The notes under the pieces: generated by a model
Database searches by the model: none
Told to the model about the DNA's origin: nothing
Seen by the model: only the letters and a program-made list of their open reading frames with translations
Position numbers and translations under genes: made by a program
Part shown: positions 10,591-23,500 of the stretch, in pieces
How positions within the stretch are numbered: position 1 is the first letter of the stretch
How the letters are laid out: each line of letters starts with the position of its first letter
From: Triglochin maritima
Lineage: Eukaryota; Streptophyta; Magnoliopsida; Alismatales; Juncaginaceae
NCBI GenBank assembly: GCA_963682175.1
Contig: OY821774.1
Location: 42,112,201 to 42,176,200 of the forward strand
Length of the DNA: 64,000 bases
Reading direction: 5' to 3'

Positions 10591-13500
10591 AAAACACAAA
10601 CACACAAAAATTATAAATCTCTTCTAAGTCAATTAGAAGATAATTATCTGCTCAGATGTCGTTGCAAGCCCAAAAGATAGTTTTGTTTTTCTCTTGGCTC
10701 TAACTCAACATAGCAGCCTACCAGAGAAGCTTCTGCATCCCTGGGTCCTTTACGCTCTAGTCGGGTTTATCCATCGGTGCTACCGGTGTTCCATCGTCCC
10801 AGACAAAGTACCGACAGTGAAGGGTTGGCTCCGAGGAGCCACAAACATAGAACTTTTTGCTAATATTGTTCGAAGTATTGGACCACAGCTCTGTTGCCTT
10901 CAAACCGCGCCTACAGGTGCGATTGGGTAGAGGTAAAACTCTCAGTATTTCAACGGGGGGACAACCTCCCCATATTGGTCCACCGAGGAGTAGTCGTCAT
11001 TGGCATTGTGTTGGAAGACCATTTTTTTCCAGTGGGGGTGGCGAATCGAATACACAACTAAATGGAAGACACTCTAACCTCTGATTTTATAGACCTTGTA
11101 ATGAATGGTTGTGCCTTTTCGCGCAATAATGAAAGGTTGTGTCCTCAAAAGGAAAGAATATCGAATGGTTGCATCTCTTCGCATAATAATGACTTGTCCA
11201 TTGCCTCATGGGACATTTCACTTTGACATGTGAACATTTATCATGTTGACCATCGAGCATAATCGAACTCATATTGAGTTTCTATATAACACATATCGAG
11301 TTCAACCGAACCATAGCCAAGTATAACTATCGAGCATACACATCGACTCACACTATCTATCGCGTACCGTCGAGTACCATCGAACCCGATTGATTTCAAA
11401 AATAATTTAAAATATCGAGACAGAGAGAGAGAGTTCTAGACAGAGGTTGTTTCATGTTAGTGGTTCCACGATTTTGGGGAGAAGTAGAAAGATAAATATA
11501 TTTTTCAGAGGATGTCAAAGTAGGTTTTTTTTCAAGAGATTAGGTCACTTGAGGCATAGAAAGTTAAATTTTCCTTTTAAATTAATAAGCTCATTTCCTT
11601 TGTTGAACTTGACTTATTGTGAGCTCACAAGCCACTTAGCTAAGTTTGACAAGCTTGCTCGTCTTGGCTCTCGACCTAGTGAGCTTGACAAGCTCGTTTG
11701 GCTTATAGTTGGACTCGTTATCTCATCAGTCTAATTCGAGACATTAGACATGAGCTATAACTTACAAATTCGGTACACATGTATATCACGTAATGAGTTA
11801 GACGAGTAAACAAGAGGAGCGCATAAGCATTCCCTCAGTGAGCTCGAGGCAACTCATTTAACTAGATTACAGATCAAGCTCGAGAGATCTCGCGAGCGCA
11901 ATCCACAATTGACATTCCTAGCTAGTGGGAGATGTGAGGTAGATGTCATGATAAATTAGGAGAATTAAATAATTTTTTGATAATATCAACTTTGGTCATG
12001 GCATCTTTTAGATGACTTTCGGCAGCATTAGCGATGTGTAAATGTTGCATAAATAACCTAATTTTGTGCACCTAACTTTTTTGTCATACCCAAACCCGAC
12101 CAGATAAAGAATAGTGCCTCATTCCCTAAACTCGTACCCAACCCATTAATTTTTGTGTATATGCAACCCAACCCATTATGCACACATTAAGATATCGTAT
12201 TGTTCTACCCAAAATGTACACAACGTGATAAGGTACATGAAAGCTATTTGTGTTTGGAGACAAAAATTTGCTCCACACATTATACTCGATTGTACGAAAT
12301 TTACACGACAACTAGTTACACAAATTGTACAAGGAATTTACACGAAAACATGTTAAACTTAGCAAGTTTCAACTTTAAAGCAAATACAAGTATGAATGTA
12401 CGATCGAATTGTTTGGGGCTGCGGTTATGAGATACAACTTGCAAAACCATAAGTCCATGACAATGAAATATTATTTAATTTTTTTTTTTCAAATTGAGCC
12501 TATTTTGTAGAATGAAAATTTAAAACTATATGTTAATGTCATTGTGTATGTATGGTGTGCTTTCGTGTATCCCAGGCGAGTACTGAAGAATACGTTATGT
12601 GATTGTGTCTAGTTCTTAATTATTTTGGTTTCAAATAGTCGAAGACCTTGTACCCAAACACAACCTCGTTCTCTTATCGTGTCAGCCCCTTTATCCAAGA
12701 AGTACTTGAAAACCCAATCGTGTTATATTGTGTGTTGTGTATGTACTTGCTCTTATATTTCATTGGTAGCTCTTATTATCTACTTAGAAAAACTCTAGAA
12801 CTTATTCCTTATCACTTGTGTGCTTCAAGTCTATCTTCTTCAAGGATCAAGAGGGTAGACATCTATCTTCTTCTTCTATCTTCTCTACTATAAAAGAGAG
12901 AATGACCATTTTTTCGGTCATTTTCATTTTTTATTTTTATTTTTTAAAAAATCCACTTCTACAAGACAAGCCATCCCACATGCTCGTCTTCCTTATGAGG
13001 ACGACCTACACCTAAAATATCCTTTTATGAGAAATTATATTACCATTTAGATAACTTAAAAGTCGCCTATACCCCTTAAATTTAATATTTAAAAATATTC
13101 TAGACAACCTTCTAACTGACGAAAACTTCAATTGCATATTTTGACGGTATTTTGTATATTAACAATGACATACAATCGAACAACTTCACACGAAATTATA
13201 TATGTAACCACCATATTTGAACATCATAATGAACAAAAAAAAAAGAGTTTCAAGTTCTAATATTCTTACTTAAATGAAAAGCCTACTTTGAACTAGAAGT
13301 CTAGTTCAAATTGAAGGGTATTGTGGATATCACGAAGGATATTTTGCTTGCAAGCAATTTGAAAAGACATCACCCCCTTTACGACTTTACGTCATTACTT
13401 TGTATTATGTACTATTCATAAGTTATTTGCTCGACTTCCATAGGAAAATTGAGGTCCCTAAAAATTAACTGGTTAATTGCAATTTGCCCTTTACACTACT

Positions 13501-14400
13501 AATCTTTAAAACATTGTAATTTTCCTTACCGTTCTTTCACTCGTTGGCAATTTGTCATCCTATGATAGTTTTGACCACAGAAAATGATCAAACTTGTCTC
13601 AACTTAAAATCCAAAATTATCATAAACATTTAGAAAAACATTAAAAATAACTTCATGGACTATATTGTTTATTATTAAAATTTAAAAAATTAATATTTGT
13701 TTCAAAAAGTTTTGTGGTAATTTTAAATTTTCGGGTTAAGAGCAGTTTGATCATTTTTAGGTCAAAATTAATACAAAAGGACAAACTACAATGTTTTTAA
13801 ATGTCAATGGACAGGAGTGCAAAGTGTCAATGAGGAAAATGATGGGAGGTAAACTGCAACTAATGCTTAAAAATATGTTTAGATTGGTATTAGTAATAGA
13901 AATAAAGTAACGATCTAAGATGAAAACTGACATTTTTAACAATCCTTGTAGAATCCATCAACTTAATTGCCAGATGATAACGAAGTTAATTATGTGATAA
14001 CGGGATTAAAAACTTCGAAAGAATCACAAAACACGAAGAAAGTTTTTTTTGAAGATACGTTAAGTAATAAGTGTGTATCACAATATTAAAAGGAAATCAT
14101 CGTTATGTCCTTTGATGAACTCTCACTAGCCACCATTGACGGTAACATCGGAGTAATGTATAATGTAGAGGGTGACTCAGAAGCATACTTTCCTTTTGCA
14201 AGAAAATTATTGTTCGACTTGTATGATATTTTCTAAGGTTATATTTTCTTGTTCTTTAACAACCTTGATCATAAATCGGGACTACTATATCCTATGATGA
14301 TATATTCGAATTCATATTAGGGTAAAAATCGACCGACTTGTTACTCTTTTGGGGTCTTTGTTGTGATACATAACAAAGTTTTTTGTAGGGCGTGATTACG
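10591..14400. other. Gene-free intergenic stretch upstream of DnaJ
   Basis: The stretch 10640-11080 is less AT-rich and holds two short plus-strand open frames (10694-10930 and 10857-11084) without recognisable domains. It may be old transposon coding DNA. From 11090 onward the sequence is AT-rich with GAGCTCG-type words near 11580-11900 and no splice-ready or conserved frames. I see no RNA gene. Confidence 0.5.
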
Positions 14401-14504
14401 AAATTAACCCCAAAAAAAATCTTCGTGGACTTGTTTTAAAAAAAAATGCCGTCAGCGCCAACGGTTACAACGTCGCTGTCGACACTTCCTTTCTGCTCTC
14501 CTTT

Positions 14505-14578
14505 AAAAACCCTAATTCACCTTCGTCGTCGTCGTCGTCAACCCTAATCCATCGGGAACAGGGGCGATCCGGCGGAGG
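14505..14578 (+). promoter_or_regulatory. 5' leader of the DnaJ gene with two telo-box-like words
   Basis: A TTTAAAAA word at about 14501-14508 is followed by AACCCTAAT near 14507-14515 and ACCCTAATC near 14540-14548. A short TCG trinucleotide run lies between them (14522-14539). ACCCTAA telo-boxes are common in promoters of plant housekeeping and translation-related genes. The leader ends at the ATG at 14579. TATA and start-site positions are not certain. Confidence 0.45.
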
Positions 14579-17500
14579 ATGGTGAAGGAGACGGACTACT
14601 ACGACGTCCTCGGCGTCCGACCTGAGGCCACCGATTCCGAGATCAAAAAGGCCTACTACATCAAGGTGAGGTCACCACTAATTTGTTCGAATTCTTTTGC
14701 TTTTCCGATTTGGTTGTGTGATTTTGGTTGATTGGAATTGGGAAAGTTAATGGAAAACAAGAAGATGTAGTTTAGTTTGTTTGGTTTGGAATGGAGAAAA
14801 TAAAGAAAGCAAAACGTGTTGAATTTTTATTTGTTTTTTATCCGTAACCGTGTTGAACTTTATGTGTTTGTTCGGGAATTGAGAATTCGAACGAAAATTA
14901 CGGAGAGAAACTGTGTTTGTGTTGGAATGGGGAGATCAAAGGAAATGTTGGCTAATAATTGTGTTTATCTTCTAATGGAGAAATTAAATGGTAAACAAGA
15001 AAATAAACCCTGTTTAAGTTTCCGAGTTCAATTTTTTTTTTGTGAATGGAGAAATTAAAGGGAAAACAAGAAAATAGGCGATGTTGGAAAATTGGCCACG
15101 TTGAAGTTTTCTGTGATTATATTGGAATGGAGGAAATTAAGGAAGAAGAAAAAAAATGTTTTGAATTTTTCTGTATTTACTTTGGAATAGAAGCTTAACG
15201 GAAGGACAAGAAATTAGCCTGCTTTGGCCCAGAATAGTCATCACAATTCCCCCAATATTAATAAAAATCATACAAAAAACCCTGACCTTCAAACGGGACT
15301 TGCCCTCAACCCTAGAATCCTGGCTTCTTCAGTCCAAATCTGAACTCCACTTCACCAGCGACAATTTAAACCCTAGAATTCCACTGGTATCGGCCATGGG
15401 AGTTGTCGCCACTGCCGCTGTTGTCAGCTTCCACAACCATAGGGGACGACTGTTGGATCCTGCGCACCCATCAAAAACTAAAACAGAAACAAAAAAACTG
15501 TTGGATCCTGTGCCCACTGCAATGATGTCTCCAGTGCGCAAGCCGAGCGGTTCACAACACTCAATAAGAAAGATGTCAGCAGAAGCATTTTCAGATTCAA
15601 CTAACATTATCTCTAGTGTTTTAATCGGATTATGGTTTTTAAGATCATTTTGTGCAGACTCATCGTTTTCGTTTTGGGATTAAGAGAAGGTTGTTTTAGT
15701 TAGTGTGCGTTGGGGAACCAGAAACAAAATTGGACTTGGAGTCAGTGATGCACAGTAACCCGCTTATGATGATTTGTTTCCCTCTTTCTACAACATTTTC
15801 TGATTTAGTTTGGTTTGGTTGTAACATGTCTTTTCTTTTTGGGAGTTGATTACTTGATTTTGGTCATCAGAGACTGTCAAATTGTCAATGCAATGGGAAT
15901 TAGAGCAGAAGATGATGAATAGCTAATGTCTTTTTTTACAATTGTTCGTTTGGGGCTTAGAATGGAAAGAAGTTTCTTTTGGGAATTGATTTGTTGCTGG
16001 TTGGGAAAACCAAAAACGAAATGGTGTATGGGTGTGCTTTTTAGTGATGAGGAATTCAAAATCAAGACAAGGAAGTGGAATACGTTTCATAGCCTGTTGG
16101 TGATAGCTTATGTACTAGTTTTGATCCTTGTACTTATTGTGTACTTTCGTAAGCAATTATAAGTGAAGTATACATAAAAAAAAGTAACATTGTGTGGCAG
16201 TGACACCTACTTACGCACAATGTGTGGCACAAAAGGCCATTGTGCAAAAAGAAAAAAAGATTGTGCCTAATTATTCCAGGTTATGTCAACTATGTGACAT
16301 GCCATGCACGATGCATTTATTTGCACCTTTTTGCAGCATATGCACTGTACTTTGTGCACCTGAATGGTGTTTGCAAGTAAGAATGGACAAAAATAGTAGA
16401 GTATGAGTGCCTGGTGATGGATTTTTTCCTTTTCCTTTTCGTTTTCCTTTACATTTTGTAGTATGTCAAACTGTTGTACATATTCAGGTGAAAGGTGAAA
16501 GGAGTTGAATCTGGAAGTTAGTACTATCTCTTGCTGTGTGGCATCTTTAGAAAATAACTATCTTGAGTGATCTAAGATTATGGTCGACTGACATATAATT
16601 TAATATCTGTTCTTTTCTGAGCAATTGTAATCTAAGAAAAGATTATCTATTTGGTTTATGTGTTGGTAATTGGAAAATAACGAGTGAAATAAAAAAAACT
16701 CCAAGATGGATAGCAGATGATCGGTTTTGTTTATATAGTTAGAGATTTTAAAGGGGATTCAGATGTTGGCTGATGATTAGCTGATTCAATTTTTTTTCCT
16801 TTTCTTATTGTGTTCCTAATGGGAAATAAGTGATCTTTTAGGGATGATGTCTGTGTTGGGAACATTAATAATTTAATGAAAGAAAGTAAAAGATGGCTAT
16901 GTCACTGCTGATAACTGATATGTTAGGCGTTTACAGATGTCTTTTTTTTTGTTTATTGGATTGGGAACAAGAGAAGATGGAATATGTGCTCTTCTATTGT
17001 TTAGACATGGCTATAGTATGCCCATATACTCCAAGTGTTTTGTTGGTATCTTGTAAATTGGATCCTCCCTGGATTGCTTGTGGTGTAGTACTGCAGATTC
17101 AGACATTCTATATGAATAATATTACTTGGTATAGATTCAACTTTAGTTACTGTCGTTCGTCCTGAAGCATTTGGCTGTTAACTACAGGTTTCATGTACTT
17201 CTCGTTTCTTTGTAGGCAAGGCAAGTTCATCCAGATAAAAATCCCAACGATCCCCTTGCAGCTCAGAATTTCCAGGCAAGCATTATGTACTTGACATCTA
17301 ATTATTGTTGGTCTTCAGCAATAATAAAATTTGTTGTATTGCACATGTACTTATGAGCTATTAATATTCTGAAGAAATGTTGATTTTGTTGGATTTTTTG
17401 GTCATTCAAGAGTAATAGATACTTCAGTTAGTTTAACTATAAGAAAGCTTTATACGGAAGCATATGGTCACCTTTTGTAAGCAAAAGGGCGTTAGGTTAT

Positions 17501-20500
17501 GCATGATGACATATAGAGGACATTAATCCTTCGCTGCAACTGCAAAGTAAGCAGATGTCCCAATCCATCGCTGCAACTGTTGATTTTGTTGGAATTTCGG
17601 TCAGTAGATGTTAAGGACCCAAATTCCCTACGATATTTGAGATATTGTTCTTTGTACAGAAAAGTGCTCCTGTTTCTCTCAGTGTGAGAGCATGGTGTAG
17701 TTTTCTCTTTCACGGAAACATTATCAGCAGCTTCACTTTGCACTATTATGTGCGTCTGGAGATTGGTTTCTGTTTCTATATAATTGGCCATAATCATTAA
17801 TAAAAAAAGTTATCATGGTCTGCGACTGCGTTAATGCATAAACAAAATATTGTTGACGTACACTTTATTTCAAGGGATGACAATAGAGACTACCCTTTTT
17901 CAGATTTTAGGGGAAGCCTACCAAGTACTCAGTGACCCAGCCCAACGCCAAGCCTATGATGTGCATGGAAAAGCTGGTATTTCAACGTAAGTATGTTGAC
18001 AAATGATTTTGATGATATATCTTCGTCAAAGCTTGCTTTTGGGTGGGTAAAGTTCAGGAGTTTGCTAGCTGAGTTCATTTGTAAATGTGTTAAAAGTTGC
18101 TAAAATTTGGGGATATTCAACTAACTTAATAGGGCTCCCCACATGATTGATGTGAATGGAAATATTTGGTATTTCACATATGCAAAATGTGCAATAGCAA
18201 ATGTGACTTGTGACATGTGCATTGGGCAAATGTCATTTTGTGAAGAAAAATATTTTTTACAAAAATTGTGAAATATGTGAATTATATAAGTTCCATGACA
18301 ATTGTGCAAGCGTATGTCACAGACGCCATCCCTTGACATAACTGCAGTTACAATGTTACATATGTCAAGTCCTTCGGCTGCTTCTGCAAAACTTTGATGA
18401 TGCATATGCATCTCATGCCCAAACATGCTGGAGTACGATTGAACCATTTTGCTCGTAGGAATTGCATGATAGTGTTCGTTGTAGTTCTACTGTTCCAGTA
18501 AAGCAGACTTAACCTATGCAAATCTTATGCAACAGAGAAGCAATAATGGATCCTGCTGCCATATTTGCTATGCTTTTCGGAAGTGAACCTTTTGAAGATT
18601 ATATTGGACAGTTAGCAATGGCTTCAATGGCTTCAATGGATACTTTTACTGAAGGAAAAGATTTTGATGCCAAAAAATTGCAAGAGAAGATAAAGGTAAA
18701 GATTCTTGTTTCTCTTGGAACAGTATGTGACTATGAGTTCAAGTCCTTTGACTTCTTACCTGCTGCTATTTGTACTTATTTTGTAGCCAAAAGAAGGTGG
18801 TTCTTACGAAAATATTTGACTCAAACAATAGTATCCATGGAAAAGTATTTGGCTTCAATAACTGGAACGGTTTAGGGCTTATTTTGCTTGTTTTTCAAAA
18901 AAATAATGAACACTGTATATATTCTCATCCTTCTTCATATAGGAACACATTATTACATGTATATACCTTTTTCGTATATATATTTTCAGTAGTAGTTCAC
19001 TTATCTTGATATCAAATTGAAAGTATATGAGAGAAAATATTGGCTTAGCTTTGCTGGTTTCAAAATTAAAAGGATAATAAATTTTTTTTCCGGTTCAGCT
19101 TCTATGTTGCAAACTAAAACCAAACTATTTCAAATTTGAAAGTGTTGTTTGTGGTGAAAAACAACAATTTTTTTCTTATCTCGTATTCACAATAATAATC
19201 CTTATTTATACACATTCTTCCTGACCGTTACAACTCTAAAAAGGAAGGGATTAAGTGGAGTTAATGACCATAACTTCAGACTTAACAACTGTAGTTATTT
19301 GCCGCAGTTACATACCCTAACAGACTCCTAATTGTTTGCTTTCCAAAACTCCCCCTCAAACTGGTGAATAGATATTTTCCATTCACAACTTGGATATAAA
19401 CTTCTCAAATATAGGGCTACTCAATCCCTTTGTTAGAACATCAACAGTCTGGGCTTGGGTAGACACAAATCTTCCCACTTTCCAATTTTTATTTGATGAA
19501 GTGTCTGTCAATCTCAATGTGTTTAGTCCGATCATGTTGAACTGGGTTGTGAGCTATACTGATTGCAGATTTATTGTCGCAATAGAGTCTCATTGGACCA
19601 TCCCACTTAATTCTCAAATCATCCAGGACAATTTTTAGCCAAAGTAGTTCACATACACCTTGAGCCATTGCACGGAATTCAGCCTCTGCACTTGAACGAG
19701 CCACCACATTATGTTTTTTACTTCTCCAAGTCACAAGGTTTCCACCTAAAAAGGTGCAATGCCCTGAAGTTGACCTTCTATCAACCATAGATACACCATA
19801 ATCTGCATCAGTGAAAGCCTCAATCATCAAACCTTCATTTCTTTTATATAGAATGCCTCTCCTTGGTGTTCCCTTGAGATATTGTAGAACCCTATAAACT
19901 GCTTGTAAATGAACTCCCCTTGAATTATGCATGAATTGGCTAATCAAGCTTACAACATATGCTATATCTGGTCGAGTGTGAGACAGATAAATCAGTCTTC
20001 CTACCAGCCTTTGATACATCTGTCTATCCACTACCACATCCTCTTCTGCAATCTTCACCTCTAACTATTGCTACCACCTCATTGAAGCTTGGAACTTCAA
20101 CCTTCCCAAGAATCTGGACTCTCACTTGATCAAATTCTGGATTGAGTCCAACCAGAAAATCATACACCCTGTCTTGTTCAATAAAATTCTTAAGAACTGC
20201 TGCATCATCTGGACACTTCGTTTGGATCACACGATAATGATCCAACTCTTGCCATAAGGACTTCAACTGGTTTGCATACTCAGTGACAGCTTTATTCCGT
20301 TGTTTTGCAGCAATAGTCTTCAGTTTAACCTCGTACACTTGGGCAGCATCCTTGGCCGTGGAATAGGTTTGCTGAATAGCATCCCATATATCCTTGGCAG
20401 TTGCCAAGAACATACAAGTGTCGTTGATCTCTGGTGTCATGGCATTCCATAACCACGCCATAATCATAGAGTCTTCCTCATCCCATGCTGCAAATTTAAG

Positions 20501-23500
20501 ATCCTCCGATTTAGGGCTTTCTCCCGTAAGATGGCTAATCTTCCCTTTTCCTTTCAATGTAGTTCGAATCAGTTGGGACCACTTCAGATAATTTTTTCCA
20601 TCTAGCCTGTAAGACGCATGAATGCTTGGCAATTCTCCAGCAGGCTGGACTCCAGAATTAGCGACACCCTTACTTTCCGACATTATGACAAAATCTAGGA
20701 ACAATGCCTCCAACAGCAATAGAACAATGAAAAAGAAGAAAGACACAGTCGGCAATGAAGGGTGACAGAGAAGAAAAACCTTAGAACAGGTCTGACGACT
20801 ATGGAGGCCGATAGAGTAAATAGGTTTGACGGCAATGAAGGCCAAGAACAAACCCTAAACAGACAAGAAAGGCTCTGATACCATGTTTGTGGTGAAAAAC
20901 AACAACTTTTTTCTTATCTCGTATTCACAATAATAATCCTTATTTATACACATTCTTCCTGACCGTTACAACTCTAAAAAGGAAGGGATTAAGTGGAGTT
21001 TATGACCATAACTTCAGACTTAACAACTGCAGTTATTTGCTGCTGTTACATACCCCAACAGACTCCTAATGGTTTGTTTTCCAACAGAAAGCGTTAGTTA
21101 AATTAGAAATTTAGGACAAACCACATGACAAATTTTGGGTTTTTTGGTTAGATTTGTTGCTTCATCTTAGTAGAAAACCTGAAAGACATCACGGTGTAAA
21201 GGTCCATTAATTGAACAATGCATCCATATCTATGATGTTGACAACTGTATGTTGATGTTATCTAAATTATAGAAAACATAAAAGACATCATGGTATAACT
21301 GACTGTAAAAGGTCCATTTGATTGAAGTAACAACACATTCATAACATCCATATGCTGATCTTTATTGAAAACATGAAGGACACCACTGTGTAACTAACCA
21401 TAAAAAGTCCATTAGTGAAATATCAAATAACACATCCATATCTACGATGTTGATTTTTGTATGCTGATGTTAATCCAAACGTTGACTTGTAGTACAATTA
21501 ACAATTATTTTGAATGTTTCTCTGAACCTTCTTGTGTTATATAATAATTGCTATTTTGTGTGGTATGTGGTGCATCACAAAACACGCTTGTAGTTTGGTT
21601 GTCGCTTTAGCTAGTGAAGACACTTTTTACTCATATGCTGTTTTTAATAAGATTGTTCCTTCAACCACAGGACATCCAAAAGGTAAGAGAGGAAAAGCTT
21701 GTTATCATACTAAAAAAATCTTCTCCAAGAATATGTCAATGGGAATGAAAAGGCCTTTATTTATCACACCGAAGCTGAAGTCTCCAGACTATCCAATGCA
21801 GGTTCTTTCTTTCCCACATTTAAATGTGTCTTCGTGTTCTTCTGTGCAAGTGCACATACTAAGCAGAATCGTCGTTATAATTTTTTTTGTCGTCTTGGTT
21901 GTGCTTAAAACAGCTTATGGAGTTGATATGTTGAAGACAATTGGCTATATTTATGTCAGACAAGCAGCAAAAGAACTTGGCAAGAAAGCAATATATTTGG
22001 GTCTGCCGTTTGTTGCTGAATGGTTTAGAAATAAGGGCCACTTCATCAAATCCCAAGTAACTGCTGCAACTGGTAATTAAACGACTACACATTTTATTTG
22101 GAATAATTAAATGACCACGTTTTATTTGGAATAATGAGCAGTACATTGTCATGGATGGAAATGTTTTTCCCTGACTATCCAGTGGTGTGCCTTGCCTTCT
22201 GGAGAAGCATGGGAACTAGCTTGTGTCTATGGTTGCTCTTGCTTTGACTTTGGAGTAACATGGGAGATAGCTAACTTGTGTCTATGGTTGTTCTTGCTTT
22301 GACTTTCGAGTAACATGGGAGATCAGTAACATTTTGTGTTTGTTTGTCACGGCCGTAAGGTTTTTTATTGTCGTTATCCAGGTTAACTGTTGAAACCATG
22401 TTTTCCTCCATTTTAATATCTATCTACGCTTCAGGTGCAATTGCACTGATCCAGCTGCAAGAGGATATGAAGAAACAACTAAGTCAAGAGGAACACTACA
22501 CTGCAGACGAGCTTGAAGAGTACCTGCAATCACATAAGAAACTCATGACTGAGTCCCTACGGAAACTCAACGTTGCTGACATCGAAGCCACCCTTTCCCG
22601 TGTCTGTTTGATGGTATATAATCCTATTGTTTCTTTTGTCAATCTGAAGTTTTTAACTTTTAGTCGATGCAGAGCCAGCGGTCATAAGACCAAAGGCCCC
22701 CTGATAATTGCGTCGTTGTGCCTAGGCTGTGAGGATTATAGGTTCAATTTACCTTATCTTGCTTTGTGGTCATTTTTTCGAATGGTACAAAAACGATGTT
22801 ACACACTTGGAAAGACACTACTACCCCTTTTGATCGTCAGAGGAGTTTGTTAGACGCTACTAATTTCAACTTAATTTCTTACCATCTATTTGGTTTACAA
22901 TCCTTGCACATGTAATCATCTTTCCTCATGCTAATATGTTATCCCTTGACCAAGGAATCTTCAGTTCTTCACTGTCCACGATATCTTTTTTTAATTAGAT
23001 GCAACCTCACCATCAATATGCTGTGCTCATATAGTTTTTGTTGTATTTACCCAGGTGCTCCAAGATAGTTCTGTCAAGAAAGAGGACCTTCGTGCTCGTG
23101 CTAAAGGATTGAAAACTCTGGGGAAAATTTTCCAGGTTAATTAATCTTTCGTGCTGGACTTCAGAAATTTTTATTTTACTTCATTGTTTTGCCAAATTTG
23201 ATGAAATATGGTACGGCAGGGAGCTAAATTGGCAAGTGATAGTGAAAATGATTCTTCGAATGGTAAGACTCAGAAAAGGTTGAATGGAAATGAACAAGCG
23301 AATCATGAGAGTTCTCCTGATATCGCTCCAAAAGTTGGTTTTGAGCAACCAAGTACAGGATTTTCTCATGCTCCCAAGGTCCATTAGTTTCCTTGCATTA
23401 ACAACAAAGTTTTTTTCCCCCCTTTGATTGTGCATCAACAACAAAGCTTTTAACCCAAAAATAGTTTTACATCAAATGGTTTGTTTAGAACATTTAGCAT

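Larger units (their letters stand above)
19146..21086 (-). mobile_element. Internally deleted copia element in DnaJ intron 4
   Basis: Two 203-bp LTRs (19146-19348 and 20884-21086) flank a 1.5-kb interior. They differ at about 10 positions (roughly 95 percent identity). The right LTR is followed, on the minus strand, by TGGTATCAGAGCC (20871-20883), the tRNA-Met primer site. A polypurine tract TTTGAGGGGGAG adjoins the left LTR (19349-19360). GAAAG flanks both sides (19138-19142 and 21087-21091), with three extra bases TGT on the left. The interior joins the start of gag directly to the RNase H end of pol, so protease, integrase and most of reverse transcriptase are gone. It is antisense to the host gene and must be removed with the intron. 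Confidence 0.9.

Noticed and set aside
15300..15683. 127-codon open frame in DnaJ intron 1
   Set aside because: No domain, an opposite-strand frame of similar length, and it lies between two well-supported exons. A relic is possible but unsupported.
18121..18447. 108-codon minus-strand frame in DnaJ intron 3
   Set aside because: His/Met-rich translation without any recognisable fold; no context.
21532..22080. 182-codon open frame across DnaJ exons 5-6
   Set aside because: It reads the correct frame only in exon 6; in exon 5 it is out of frame and it includes intron 5.
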